64,000 nucleotides of DNA from positions 1 through 64,000 of the forward strand of contig DASURP010000018.1 in the NCBI GenBank assembly GCA_036279975.1, written 5' to 3'. This stretch comes from 66-474 sp036279975 (GTDB taxonomy: Bacteria > Pseudomonadota > Gammaproteobacteria > Xanthomonadales > Rhodanobacteraceae). This document shows positions 8,832-18,503 of the stretch, piece after piece; within the stretch, counting starts at the first letter, position 1; each line of letters starts with the position of its first letter. Under the pieces are notes generated by a model. It did no database searches. It saw only the letters and a list, made by a program, of their open reading frames with translations, and was not told the origin of the DNA. The translations under genes were made by a program, and so were the position numbers.

Positions 8832-10976
8832 ATGCACAAACACCTGATGACCCCGATCGCGTTGGCCGTGGGCGCGGCACTCGCGGTTTCCGGCTGCAAC
8901 AACACCGGCTCGCAAAACCCGTCCTCGTCTGCGCCTGCGGCATCGGCGTCCGCGCCGGCCCCTGCGCATACCGCGCCCGTTCCGACCGTGGCCATCCCGC
9001 CAGACCAGCCGATCGCGTTCAACCTCGATGACCAGTACAACCCCTGCAACGATTTCGCGGAGTACGTGAACGCGAAGTGGAACAAGGCCAACCCGATCCC
9101 GGCCGACCAGACCCGCTGGGGTGCGTTCGGCATCCTGCACGAGAAGAGCCTGCTGGAGCAGAAACAGATCCTCCAGAACGTGGCGCAGGACGCCAGTGAC
9201 CACAAGGGCAGCCAGCTCGAACAGAAGCTCGGCAACCTGTATGCCGCGGGCATGGACACCGCGGCCATCGACAAGCTCGGCTATGACCCGATCAAGCCGC
9301 AGCTCGCCGCCATCGATGCGCTGAAGACGCCCGCCGACATCGCCGGTTTCATCACCACCAGCTACAACAACGGCGACGGTTATGTCTTCAGTTTCGGCTC
9401 GGGCGCGGACTTCAAGGACGCGACCAAACAGATCGGCTACGTGTTCCAGGACGGCCTGGGCCTGCCGACCCGCGACTACTACCTGTCGCCGAAGTACAAG
9501 GACATCCGCGACGCCTACGTGAAGTACATTGCCAAGTCGCTGGAGCTGGTCGGCACGCCGGAAGCCGATGCGGAAAAGCAGGCCGACGAAGTGCTGAAGT
9601 TCGAAACCGAGCTGGCCAAGGCCTCGCTGTCACCGACCGAACTGCGCAACCTCGACAACGAATACAACTTCGTGACCGTCGCCGCAGCCGACAAGATCAC
9701 CCCGCACTTCAACTGGGAGCAGTTCTTCAAGGGCCAGGGCGTGGACGTGGGCAAGGGCTTCTCGCTGTCGCAGCCGAAGTTCATGGCCGAGTTCGACAAG
9801 CTGCTGGCGAACGCGCCGGCGTCGCAGTGGCAGGCCTACCTGAAGTTCCATCTGGTCAGCAATGCCTCCGAGGCGCTGAGCCAGCCCTTCCAGGACAACC
9901 ATTTCGACTTCTACAACAAGACCCTGGCCGGCCAGCCGGAGCAGAAGGAACGCTGGAAACGCGTGGTCGGCTCGGTCAACCACGCCATGGGCATGGGCCT
10001 GGGCGAGCTGTACGTCGCCAGGTATTTCCCGCCGGAGTCCAAGCAGCGCGCCGAGCAACTGGTCAGCAACGTGCGCGACGCGCTCAAGGAACACATCGAG
10101 CACCTCGACTGGATGAGCGAAGCCACCAAGCAGAAGGCATTGGAAAAGTGGGCGTTGTTCCTGCCCAAGATCGGCTACCCCGACAAGGGTGAATGGCGCG
10201 ACTGGTCGGGGCTCACGATCGAACCGGACCACTGGTACGCGAACCTCGAGGCCGCCTCGAAGTACAACTACCACTACGACATCGGCAAGATCGGCAGGGC
10301 CACCGACCGCAAGGAATGGCACATGACGCCGCAGACGATCAATGCCTACTACGATCCGACCACCAACACCATCAACTTCCCGGCGGCGATCCTGCAACCT
10401 CCGTTCTTCTATGCCAAGGGCGACGACGCAGTGAACTACGGTGGCATCGGCTTCGTGATTGGCCACGAGTCCAGCCACGGTTTCGACGACCAGGGCAGCC
10501 AGTTCGACGGCCATGGCAACCGGGTCAACTGGTGGACCAGGCAGGACAAGCAGAAATTCGACGCGCGCACCGCCGCGCTGGTCAAGCAGTACGACGGCTA
10601 TGCACCGATCCCCGGCAAGCCCGACCTGCACGTCAACGGCAAACTTACGCTGGGCGAGGACATCGCCGACCTCGGCGGCCTCAACATCGCGTACACCGCG
10701 CTGCAGACCGCGCTCAAGGCCAATCCCGAGGAAGGCGACGAGAAGATCGACGGCATGACCGAGGACCAGCGCTTCTTCCTGAGCTCCGCGCGCGTATGGG
10801 AAGGCACCTCCCGCGAGAAGACTGCCGAGCTTCTGTTGAACATCGATCCGCACGCACCGGCCCAGATCCGCGCCTTCGCGTCCGCCACGAACATGCCGCA
10901 GTTCGCACAGGCGTTCCAGTGCAAGCCCGGTGACAAGATGGCGCACACCGGCGACAAGCTGGTGAAGATCTGGTAA
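8832..10976 (+). CDS. M13 family (neprilysin/PepO-like) metallopeptidase lipoprotein
   Basis: A 714-residue zinc peptidase. The N-terminus is a lipoprotein signal with lipobox VSGC (Cys22), followed by a Ser/Ala/Pro-rich linker. The catalytic motif HESSH (His545, Glu546, His549) sits in VIGHESSHGFDDQGSQFD, and the third zinc ligand is Glu609 in GEDIADLGG. The C-terminus ends with VKIW, close to the usual CxxW-type end of the family. M13 enzymes cut short peptides; this one should be anchored in the envelope. The start is set by the lipoprotein signal. A strong terminator follows. Confidence 0.9.
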   Translation: MHKHLMTPIALAVGAALAVSGCNNTGSQNPSSSAPAASASAPAPAHTAPVPTVAIPPDQPIAFNLDDQYNPCNDFAEYVNAKWNKANPIPADQTRWGAFGILHEKSLLEQKQILQNVAQDASDHKGSQLEQKLGNLYAAGMDTAAIDKLGYDPIKPQLAAIDALKTPADIAGFITTSYNNGDGYVFSFGSGADFKDATKQIGYVFQDGLGLPTRDYYLSPKYKDIRDAYVKYIAKSLELVGTPEADAEKQADEVLKFETELAKASLSPTELRNLDNEYNFVTVAAADKITPHFNWEQFFKGQGVDVGKGFSLSQPKFMAEFDKLLANAPASQWQAYLKFHLVSNASEALSQPFQDNHFDFYNKTLAGQPEQKERWKRVVGSVNHAMGMGLGELYVARYFPPESKQRAEQLVSNVRDALKEHIEHLDWMSEATKQKALEKWALFLPKIGYPDKGEWRDWSGLTIEPDHWYANLEAASKYNYHYDIGKIGRATDRKEWHMTPQTINAYYDPTTNTINFPAAILQPPFFYAKGDDAVNYGGIGFVIGHESSHGFDDQGSQFDGHGNRVNWWTRQDKQKFDARTAALVKQYDGYAPIPGKPDLHVNGKLTLGEDIADLGGLNIAYTALQTALKANPEEGDEKIDGMTEDQRFFLSSARVWEGTSREKTAELLLNIDPHAPAQIRAFASATNMPQFAQAFQCKPGDKMAHTGDKLVKIW

Positions 10977-11051
10977 CACGCACCACCCGGCACCGCCGCG
11001 CGTCCCCGGGACCGCTGCGGTGCCGATTGCGGAACATCCGTTTGATCCTCC

Positions 11052-11081
11052 GACGCCGCACTCGCTGCGGCGTCTTTTTTT
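11052..11081 (+). terminator. Intrinsic terminator after the M13 peptidase gene
   Basis: A perfect 9-bp stem GACGCCGCA/TGCGGCGTC with a CTCGC loop and seven T residues (11075-11081). It separates the peptidase gene from the iron-uptake genes. Confidence 0.9.
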
Positions 11082-11165
11082 GTTCTCCCGCGGGCCCCGC
11101 CGCGTGCGGCATCGGGCCGGCGCTGCGTACGCGCACCCGAGACGTGGATTTTGTCATCAATCGTT

Positions 11166-11195
11166 ATTGCGAATCGTTCGCATTTGATTTAGCAT
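11166..11195 (+). promoter_or_regulatory. Candidate promoter with overlapping Fur-box-like palindrome
   Basis: TGCGAA-TCG-TTCGCA (11168-11182) is a palindrome resembling a degenerate Fur operator (compare AATGAGAATCATTCTCATT). It overlaps TTGCGA (11167-11172), which sits 17 bases before TAGCAT (11190-11195), a plausible sigma-70 promoter. The position, about 120 bases before a catecholate-type TonB receptor gene, supports iron repression. The site is inferred from sequence only. Confidence 0.55.
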
Positions 11196-11311
11196 CCGCA
11201 ATGCACCCGATGCACTCCGTGCAGCGCCGAAAAACACCCGGGCCGGAAGCACGGGCGCGTGCCGCCAGGGACACCTTTTCGCTTCCACCCCCGCTCGCCC
11301 AAGGAATCCCG

Positions 11312-13645
11312 ATGTCCGTCATCCGGCACCGCAAGCACCAATCATCCTGCAACCCCGGCCGCGCCTTCCAGTTGTCCACGCTGATGGCCGGGATCGCGCT
11401 TGGTTTGCCGGCACTCGCCGCCAACGCCGACGCCGCCGACACGGCCGCTGGCGCGGGCGCGAAGGCGCCGACGCAACTGCCGACCATCAACGTCACCGCC
11501 ACCCGCAGCGCATACAAGGTCGATCGGGTCGAGTCACCCAAGTTCAGCCAGCCGATCCTGGACACGCCACAAACCATCCAGGTCATCGACAGGCAGGTCA
11601 TCGCACAACAGGGCGCGACCACCCTTTCCGAGGCGCTGCGCAACAGTCCCGGCGTCGGCACGTTTTACGTCGGCGAGAACGGCAGCACCTCGACCGGCGA
11701 CGCCATCTACATGCGGGGGTTCGATACCTCGGGCAGCATTTTCGTGGATGGCGTGCGCGACCTGGGTTCGATATCACGCGACGTGTCCAATGTGGAACAG
11801 GTGGAGGTCACCAAGGGCCCGGACGGCACCGGATACGGCCGCACTGCGCCGACCGGCGCGATCAACATGGTCAGCAAACAGCCGAACCTGGGCGACCAGG
11901 CATCCGCCACCCTGGGCTATGGCAGTGGCGGCCACCAGCGCATCACCGCGGACTGGAACGATGCACTGGGCACGCACAGCGCATTCCGCCTCAACGTGAT
12001 GGGCCAGGACAGCGGGGTGCCCGGCCGCGACGCCGTGCGCAGCAACCGCTGGGGCGTGGCGCCGTCGCTGGCTTTCGGACTGGGCACCCCGACCCGCATG
12101 TACCTGGACATCCTGCACGTCAGCCAGAACAACGTGCCCGACGGGGGTGTGCCCACCATCGGCCTGCCCGGTTACAGCAGCCCCGACCCCATGCGCCCAT
12201 TCCTGGGCGCAGCGCCCGCGGTGGACGCCTCGAATTTCTACGGTACCGATGCAGACCATGATCGGGTCAAGGCCGACATGTTCACCGTGATCGTACGGCA
12301 CGAGTTCAGCGGTGCCGTCGCCCTGCACGACACCTTCCGCTGGGGCCGCACGCACGAAGATTATCTGTTGACCTCGTTCAGGGGCGACGGCGCCAGCCTG
12401 GTGACGCCCGATCCGGCGGATCCATCCACCTGGACCATCGCGCGCAGCCTGCCCACGTTCAAGGACCAGACCAACCGCATCCTCACCAACCAGACCAACC
12501 TCACGGCCAGCTTCGGCACCGGCACCGTGCGCCACGACCTCAGCGTGGGGATCGAACTTGCCCGCGAGGAGATCGCCACCGGCGGTACCGGTGCGCTCGA
12601 CGACAGCGCGTGGACGCCTGCCAACCTCTATGACCCCGACCCGCGCGCCGCCAGCGGCCTGGTGATCGGCAACACCGGCGCCTGGAGTCGCGGTCGCACC
12701 GATACCGCGGCGGCCTATGCGTTCGACACACTGCATTTCGGCGAACACTGGCTGGTCACCGCCGGCGCGCGCATCGACCACTATGACACCGACTTCCGCA
12801 GCGTCGAGCCGTGCGAATCCTCGCGCCGGGCGCCGGCCTGCGACGGCGCCCCGACCGCAACGCCGCTGACGGCGGTCATCGCAGACAAAGGCGGCAATCT
12901 TCACGGCTATAAACTCGGCATCGTATACAAGCCGGTCGAGCGCGGCAGCGTGTACGCGAACTTCGCGACCTCGGCCGAACCTCCGGGCGGCAACAGCCTG
13001 GAATTCAGTTCATCCGCCCGCAGCGCCGACAACCCCGGCTTCGACCCGCAGAAGGCGCGCACCATCGAAGTCGGCACCAAATGGGACGTGGCGGAAAGTC
13101 GGTTGCGCGTGACCGCCGCGCTGTACCGCACCGTGGTCGGCAACCTCGTGACCCAGGATCCGGTGGACCTGCAGTACTACCAGGTCGGGCGCCAGCGCGT
13201 GCAGGGCATCGAGCTCGGCGCGGTCGGGCAGCTCACGCCGAACTGGGCGCTCAGCGCCGGCTACACGCTCATGGAAGCCAAGGTCACGCGCGGCCAGGCC
13301 GTCGCCGAAAACGGTTCTGCCGACCTGCCCTACACGCCGAAAAGTGCGTTCACCGCGTGGAGCACCTGGCGCCTGCCGCGCGGCTTCCTGGTCGGCGCGG
13401 GCGCGCGCTACTCGGGCAGGATGGAGCGCGGCCAGGACGGCGCGGTGGGTACGCCCGCCTCCACCGAGGCGTACCGGGTTTTCGATGCCATGGCCAGCTA
13501 CCGGATCAACCGGCACGCCACGCTGCAATTGAATCTCTACAACCTGTTCGACGAGGCCTACGTCGCCGCGATCAACAAAAGCGGCTATCGCTACACTCCC
13601 GGCACGCCGCGTTCGGCGTTGCTGACCCTCAACCTGCGCTTCTGA
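11312..13645 (+). CDS. TonB-dependent siderophore receptor (Fiu/catecholate type)
   Basis: A 777-residue outer-membrane receptor. A signal peptide (about 1-40) is followed by a TonB-box-like stretch (PTINVTATRS). The plug domain (about 70-190) has DTPQTIQVID, YMRGFDTSGSIFVDGVRDLG and VEVTKGPDGTGYGRTAPTGA, and the 22-strand barrel ends in LNLRF. The plug wording is closest to Fiu-like catecholate receptors. ATG 11312 has AAGGAATCCCG just upstream and opens the signal peptide. It is followed 17 bases later by piuC, a standard iron-starvation pairing. The exact siderophore cannot be read from sequence. Confidence 0.9.
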   Translation: MSVIRHRKHQSSCNPGRAFQLSTLMAGIALGLPALAANADAADTAAGAGAKAPTQLPTINVTATRSAYKVDRVESPKFSQPILDTPQTIQVIDRQVIAQQGATTLSEALRNSPGVGTFYVGENGSTSTGDAIYMRGFDTSGSIFVDGVRDLGSISRDVSNVEQVEVTKGPDGTGYGRTAPTGAINMVSKQPNLGDQASATLGYGSGGHQRITADWNDALGTHSAFRLNVMGQDSGVPGRDAVRSNRWGVAPSLAFGLGTPTRMYLDILHVSQNNVPDGGVPTIGLPGYSSPDPMRPFLGAAPAVDASNFYGTDADHDRVKADMFTVIVRHEFSGAVALHDTFRWGRTHEDYLLTSFRGDGASLVTPDPADPSTWTIARSLPTFKDQTNRILTNQTNLTASFGTGTVRHDLSVGIELAREEIATGGTGALDDSAWTPANLYDPDPRAASGLVIGNTGAWSRGRTDTAAAYAFDTLHFGEHWLVTAGARIDHYDTDFRSVEPCESSRRAPACDGAPTATPLTAVIADKGGNLHGYKLGIVYKPVERGSVYANFATSAEPPGGNSLEFSSSARSADNPGFDPQKARTIEVGTKWDVAESRLRVTAALYRTVVGNLVTQDPVDLQYYQVGRQRVQGIELGAVGQLTPNWALSAGYTLMEAKVTRGQAVAENGSADLPYTPKSAFTAWSTWRLPRGFLVGAGARYSGRMERGQDGAVGTPASTEAYRVFDAMASYRINRHATLQLNLYNLFDEAYVAAINKSGYRYTPGTPRSALLTLNLRF

Positions 13646-13662
13646 CCGGGGGGCCGCACTGC

Positions 13663-14340
13663 ATGCTGCTGCACATCGAAAAACTGCTGGACGCCAGCGC
13701 GGTCGCGGACATCCGCGCCAAGCTCGATGGCGTGGAGTGGATCGACGGTCGCGCGACCGTGGGGACGCAGGGCGCGCAGGTGAAACGCAATCTGCAGCTG
13801 CCCGACGCATCACCGTTGCGCGCGGAGCTGGGGCGCGCGGTGCTCGCGGCCTGCGCGCGACACCCCGTGTTCCACGCAGCCACGCTGCCCGTGAAGATCC
13901 TGCCGCCGCGTTTCAACCGGTATGCGGATGGTGGCGGCTATGGCGCGCACGTCGACGGCGCGGTGATGGCGCTGGCCGATGGCTCGCAGTTGCGCAGCGA
14001 CATCGCCTGCACGCTGTTCCTCGCCGAACCCGATGCCTACGATGGCGGCGAGCTGGTGGTGGAGGACACCTACGGCGAGCACGAGGTCAAGTTGCCCGCG
14101 GGCGATGCGATCGTGTACCCCGCTTCGAGCCTGCACCGGGTCGAACCCGTGACGCGCGGTGCGCGGGTCGCGTCGTTTTTCTGGATCCAGAGCCTGGTGC
14201 GCGGCGAAGCCCAGCGGCGCACCCTGCTGCAGCTCGATGCCTCGATCCGCCGGCTGGCGGGTAACGGCGCGGATACCGCCGCGGTCAGGCAACTCACCGG
14301 GGTGTACCACAACCTGCTCAGGCAGTGGTCGGAGACCTGA
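13663..14340 (+). CDS. piuC: PKHD-type Fe(II)/2-oxoglutarate hydroxylase
   Basis: A 225-residue protein matching the PiuC/YbiX family. The iron ligands are His96 and Asp98 (HVDGA) and His158 (SSLHRVEPV), with the 2-oxoglutarate-binding Arg following in GARVASFFW. The family sits next to TonB siderophore receptors and is induced by iron limitation; the physiological substrate is still unclear. The start follows the receptor stop by 17 bases with GGGGG upstream, consistent with an operon under the Fur-like site. Confidence 0.9.
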   Translation: MLLHIEKLLDASAVADIRAKLDGVEWIDGRATVGTQGAQVKRNLQLPDASPLRAELGRAVLAACARHPVFHAATLPVKILPPRFNRYADGGGYGAHVDGAVMALADGSQLRSDIACTLFLAEPDAYDGGELVVEDTYGEHEVKLPAGDAIVYPASSLHRVEPVTRGARVASFFWIQSLVRGEAQRRTLLQLDASIRRLAGNGADTAAVRQLTGVYHNLLRQWSET

Positions 14341-14596
14341 CAGGCTTTCCGGAACTGCAGGAACAGACCGTGGAAGGCCGGTGACGAAGCAGACTGCGCA
14401 CCGTTGCGGGAGCCGGCCGTATTGGCGGCCGCACCCGTGCAAACCGGTCGCGCGCACGGCGTGTTCTCGCGCGGAAACAAAACAGCCCGCTTGCCACGAA
14501 GTCAAGCGGAGCCCAGGACGGACCATCCACGGCGTGGGAGCGCACGCATGCGCGTGGCGCGCGATAATACACGGCTCTCCAGAGACGGAAGCCGCA

Positions 14597-17428
14597 ATGG
14601 ACTACATACCCGGGCAGCGCTGGATCTCCGAAGCGGAACCCGAGCTCGGCCTCGGCACGATCCTGCGCTGCGACGAACGCGCCCTGCAGGTGCTGTTCGC
14701 GAAGTCGGGCGTGGTGCGCCATTACGCGGCGAATGGCGCGCCGCTCGCGCGCGCCGCGTTCCGCGTCGGGCAGCGTGTAACGGGGCACGGTGTTGCCCTC
14801 GTGATCGAGCGCATCGACCTGCGCGAAGGCCTGCTGGTGTATTCGGGCGAAAAACGCGAGCTCGCCGAAGGGCAGCTCGACGACGAGCAGTCGCTCTCGC
14901 AGGCCGATGCCCGCCTGATCTCGGCGCGGGTCGACAGGCCGCACCATTACGAGTTGCGCAAGCAGGCGCTGCACGCGCGCGCCGCGGCCCGCCGTTCCGA
15001 CGCGTGGGGCATCCTGTCCGCGCGGGTCGATTGGCTGCCGCACCAGCTCGGCGTGGTCGCGGCGTGCATGGAGCGCCAGCACCCGCGCGCGCTGCTGGCC
15101 GACGAGGCCGGACTGGGCAAGACCATCGAGGCCGGGATGCTGGTCGGGCGGATGCTGGCGACGGGCCGCGCCGCGCGCGTGCTGATCGTGCTGCCGGACG
15201 CGCTGCAGGTGCAATGGTTCGTCGAAATGCGGCGGCGCTTCCAGCTCGCCTTCGCCTTGCTCGACGAAGAGCGTTGCACGGCGATCGCGGCGGCCGATCC
15301 GGCGCACAATCCATTCGAGGACGAACAACTGGCCATTGCTTCGCTGGCCTGGCTGGCGGGTTCCCCGCAACGACTCGCGCAAGCCGTCCAGGCCGGCTGG
15401 GACATGCTGGTGGTCGACGAGGCCCACCACCTCGAATGGACCCCGGAAGCCGCAAGCCCCGGCTACCGCGCAGTCGAAGCACTGGTCCGCACTGCCCCCA
15501 GCGTCGTGCTGCTGACGGCCACCCCGGAACAGCTTGGCCGCCGCGCGCACTTCGCCCGTCTGCGCCTGCTCGACCCCGCGCGTTTCGACGACCTCGATCG
15601 CTACCTGGCCGATGCCGAAGGCTACATGGGGCTGTCGCCGATCGCCGAACGCATCGCCGCCGGCGCAGCGCTGGACGACGGGGACCAGGCGGCGCTGTGC
15701 ACGCGCTTTCCGCACGATGCGGCCTTGCACGCGCTCGTCGATGCCTACCCGGCCAGCGCCACGGCCCTGCTGTCCGCGTTGATCGACCGCCACGGCACCG
15801 GCCGGGTGATGTACCGCAACCGCCGCGACGCCGTCGGCGGCTTCGCCGGACGCACGCTCGCAGCCGACCCCGACCCCGCGCCGCCGGATCCCGTGGCCGC
15901 ACGAAAATTGCTCGCCGAGTTCGACACCGACGTGCGCGGCGGCGCGGCAGCGCCGATCACGCTCGATTACACCGTCGACCCGCGCACCGCCTGGCTGGTG
16001 CGGTTGCTCGGCACGCATCCGGACGACAAATTCCTGCTGATCGCGACGACGCGCGCCAAGGTCGAAGCCATCGAAGCCGCGCTGCGCACGCGCACCGGCG
16101 CCGCGGTCGCATGCTTCCACGAGGACCTGACGCTGCTGCAGCGCGACCGCGCCGCAGCCTGGTTCGCGCAGGCCGACGGCGCACGCCTGTTGCTGTGTTC
16201 GGAGATCGGCTCGGAAGGCCGCAACTTCCAGTTCGCGCACCGTCTCGTGCTATGGGACCTGCCGCTCGACCCCGACCTGCTGGAGCAGCGGATCGGCCGC
16301 CTCGACCGCATCGGCCAACGCCATCCGGTCATCCTGCACGTGACGGCGCCGCCCGGCAGCGCACAGGAGGCGCTGCTGCGCTGGCACGCCGATGGCACGG
16401 GCGTGTTGCGCACGTGCCCGGCGGACGGCCGCGAACTGCTGCGACGCTTCGGACCGGACATCGTGCGCATCGCGCGCGCCCATGCCGAAAATGGCGAATC
16501 CGACGACCCGGAGCTGGACGATCTCGTGGGCGCCACGGCCAGGGCCCATGCGGAACTTTCCGAGTCCATCCGCGCGGGCCGCGACCGCCTGCTGGAACTC
16601 GCGGCGCGGCACGCTGGCGGCACGGCCTTGCTCGCGGCGGTACGGGCCGCCGACGCCGACATGCCAACCCATGCCCTGATCCAGCAATGCTTCGAACCTT
16701 TCGGCGTGCACGTCGAGGACCTCGGCGACGGCAGCACCCTGCTGGACCCGGAATTCCTTTCCACCGACGCCCTGGCCGGTTTCACGGACGGACCGCGCCG
16801 CGTCACCTTCGACCGCCCGCTGGCGCTGGCCCGCGAGGAACTGGACCTGCTGCGGATGGACCATCCGCTGGTCGCGGGTGCATTCGACCTGTTGCTGTCC
16901 GGCGAGCTGGGCAACGCGGCTTTCCTGGTCGATGACGCCTTGCCACCGCGCAGCGTATTGCTGGAAGCGTCGTACGTCGTCGAATGCGTCGCCGACCTCA
17001 AGCTGGATGCGGCGCGTTTCCTGCCGCCCAGCCCGCTCACCGTGTGCGTGGATTCACGCCTGGCGTCGCGCGACTACGCGCCATCGCCCGCGTCGCTCGC
17101 GCGTGCCCGCGAACGCACGCCCGACCTGTCACGCTATCGTCGCTACCTGTCGCAGCTGGTGCCGCCGATGCTGGAGCATGCGGCCACCCTGGCCAGCGAG
17201 CGCACCCACGACATCACCGGCACGGCCGTGGCTGCGGCGCGCCAGGTGCTGGATGCGCGCGTACAACGGTTGCGCGCGCTGGCGTCGATCAACAGTTCGG
17301 TGCGGGAAGATGAAATCACGGCGGCGGAGGCCATGCGTGCGGCGCTGCTGGCCGCGCTGGTCCGCTCGCGCGCGCGGCTCGATGCCGTCCGCATGGCCGT
17401 CAGCCCGGATTTCCTCACGTTGCGTTGA
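14597..17428 (+). CDS. rapA: RNA polymerase-associated SNF2-family ATPase RapA
   Basis: A 943-residue protein (E. coli RapA is 968). The N-terminal part has the family's double beta-barrel start (PGQRWISEAEPELGLGTI). Walker A lies in LLADEAGLGKTIEAG (about 167-181) and the DEAH box at 274-277. The helicase C motif region reads SEIGSEGRNFQF, then LEQRIGRLDRIGQ. RapA recycles RNA polymerase after transcription. The 256-base spacer upstream holds a GATAAT hexamer at 14562-14567 that could be a -10 element. No -35 is obvious. Confidence 0.92.
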   Translation: MDYIPGQRWISEAEPELGLGTILRCDERALQVLFAKSGVVRHYAANGAPLARAAFRVGQRVTGHGVALVIERIDLREGLLVYSGEKRELAEGQLDDEQSLSQADARLISARVDRPHHYELRKQALHARAAARRSDAWGILSARVDWLPHQLGVVAACMERQHPRALLADEAGLGKTIEAGMLVGRMLATGRAARVLIVLPDALQVQWFVEMRRRFQLAFALLDEERCTAIAAADPAHNPFEDEQLAIASLAWLAGSPQRLAQAVQAGWDMLVVDEAHHLEWTPEAASPGYRAVEALVRTAPSVVLLTATPEQLGRRAHFARLRLLDPARFDDLDRYLADAEGYMGLSPIAERIAAGAALDDGDQAALCTRFPHDAALHALVDAYPASATALLSALIDRHGTGRVMYRNRRDAVGGFAGRTLAADPDPAPPDPVAARKLLAEFDTDVRGGAAAPITLDYTVDPRTAWLVRLLGTHPDDKFLLIATTRAKVEAIEAALRTRTGAAVACFHEDLTLLQRDRAAAWFAQADGARLLLCSEIGSEGRNFQFAHRLVLWDLPLDPDLLEQRIGRLDRIGQRHPVILHVTAPPGSAQEALLRWHADGTGVLRTCPADGRELLRRFGPDIVRIARAHAENGESDDPELDDLVGATARAHAELSESIRAGRDRLLELAARHAGGTALLAAVRAADADMPTHALIQQCFEPFGVHVEDLGDGSTLLDPEFLSTDALAGFTDGPRRVTFDRPLALAREELDLLRMDHPLVAGAFDLLLSGELGNAAFLVDDALPPRSVLLEASYVVECVADLKLDAARFLPPSPLTVCVDSRLASRDYAPSPASLARARERTPDLSRYRRYLSQLVPPMLEHAATLASERTHDITGTAVAAARQVLDARVQRLRALASINSSVREDEITAAEAMRAALLAALVRSRARLDAVRMAVSPDFLTLR

Positions 17429-17482
17429 GCTGCAGCGTCCCGGTCGCAACGACCTCGCGAATGCAGGAGTGGGCAGCGCCGC

Positions 17483-18445
17483 TTACGGCCGCCGCGCCAG
17501 CTCCGGGTTTTCCCTCGTCACCGGCATCAGGTCCTTCTTCGAGACACCCAGCCACAGCAGGATCGGGCTGGCGAAGAAGATCGACGACAGCGTGCCGACC
17601 AGGATGCCGATCAGCATGGTGATCGCGAAACCATGCACCGCCTTGCCGCCGAGCCAGAACAGGCAAGCCATGGTGATCGCGGTGAAGGTCGAGGTGATGA
17701 TGGTGCGCGACAGGGTGTTGTTGATCGCGCGATTGAGGATCTGCGGGGTCTCCGCCTTGCGGGTCAGGCGGAACAGCTCGCGCACGCGGTCGAAGACCAC
17801 CACCTTGTCGTTGATCGAGTAGCCGACCACCGCGAGCACCGAGGCCAGCACGGTCATGTCGAATTCGCGCTGCACCAGCGCGATGATGCCCACGGTGATC
17901 ACCGTGTCGTGGATTTCGCTGGCGACCGCGGCGACCGCGAAGCGTTTCTCGAAACGCATGCCCAGGTACAGCATGATGCCGATGATGACCAGGATCACCG
18001 CGTAAATGCCGCTGGTCTTCAGTTCCTGGCCCACCTCGGGCCCCACGAAGGTGGGGGGCTGGGACAGTTTCACCCCCGGATGCCCCACCGCCAGGGCCGC
18101 CAACACCTGCCTGGACGCTCCCTCCGCCAGCTTGTCCGGGCTTTCGTTCGCACCCTTGGCCTTGGGCGGCTGCAGGCGGATCGAGATGTCGCGGGTGCCG
18201 CCGATGCTCTGCACCACCGCATGGTCGAATCCGGCCCTGTCCAGCGCGCCGCGCACGTCGCCCACGTCGACGGGCTGCTCGTAGTTGACCCGCAGCAGGA
18301 TGCCGCCGGTGAAATCGAGGCCGTAGTTCAGGCCTTTCACGGTGATGGCCCACACCGACACGAGGATCAGGATCGTCGAGATGACGATGCTGACCTTGCG
18401 CATGCCGAGGAAGTCGATGTTGAGGTCGTGGTGGAAGATTTCCAT
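17483..18445 (-). CDS. secF: Protein translocase subunit SecF
   Basis: A 320-residue inner-membrane protein with six expected TM helices. The N-terminal helix is followed by the conserved YGLDFTGGILLRV motif. The periplasmic P1-type domain includes VQSIGGTRDISIR, and the conserved TM4-TM6 region has YSINDKVVVFDRVRE. It uses the proton gradient to help pull preproteins through SecYEG. It starts 58 bases after the secD stop; its 3' end faces rapA. Confidence 0.95.
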   Translation of the reverse strand: MEIFHHDLNIDFLGMRKVSIVISTILILVSVWAITVKGLNYGLDFTGGILLRVNYEQPVDVGDVRGALDRAGFDHAVVQSIGGTRDISIRLQPPKAKGANESPDKLAEGASRQVLAALAVGHPGVKLSQPPTFVGPEVGQELKTSGIYAVILVIIGIMLYLGMRFEKRFAVAAVASEIHDTVITVGIIALVQREFDMTVLASVLAVVGYSINDKVVVFDRVRELFRLTRKAETPQILNRAINNTLSRTIITSTFTAITMACLFWLGGKAVHGFAITMLIGILVGTLSSIFFASPILLWLGVSKKDLMPVTRENPELARRP

Positions 18446-18503
18446 GGATGTTCGTCGTATCCCGATTGAACCCCTCTACCGCAGGGCGAGGGAAATGCCC
18501 GTG

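Noticed and set aside
14318..16240. Minus-strand open frame (640 codons) opposite rapA
   Set aside because: Shadow of rapA: Arg/Gln/Val-rich translation with no domain.
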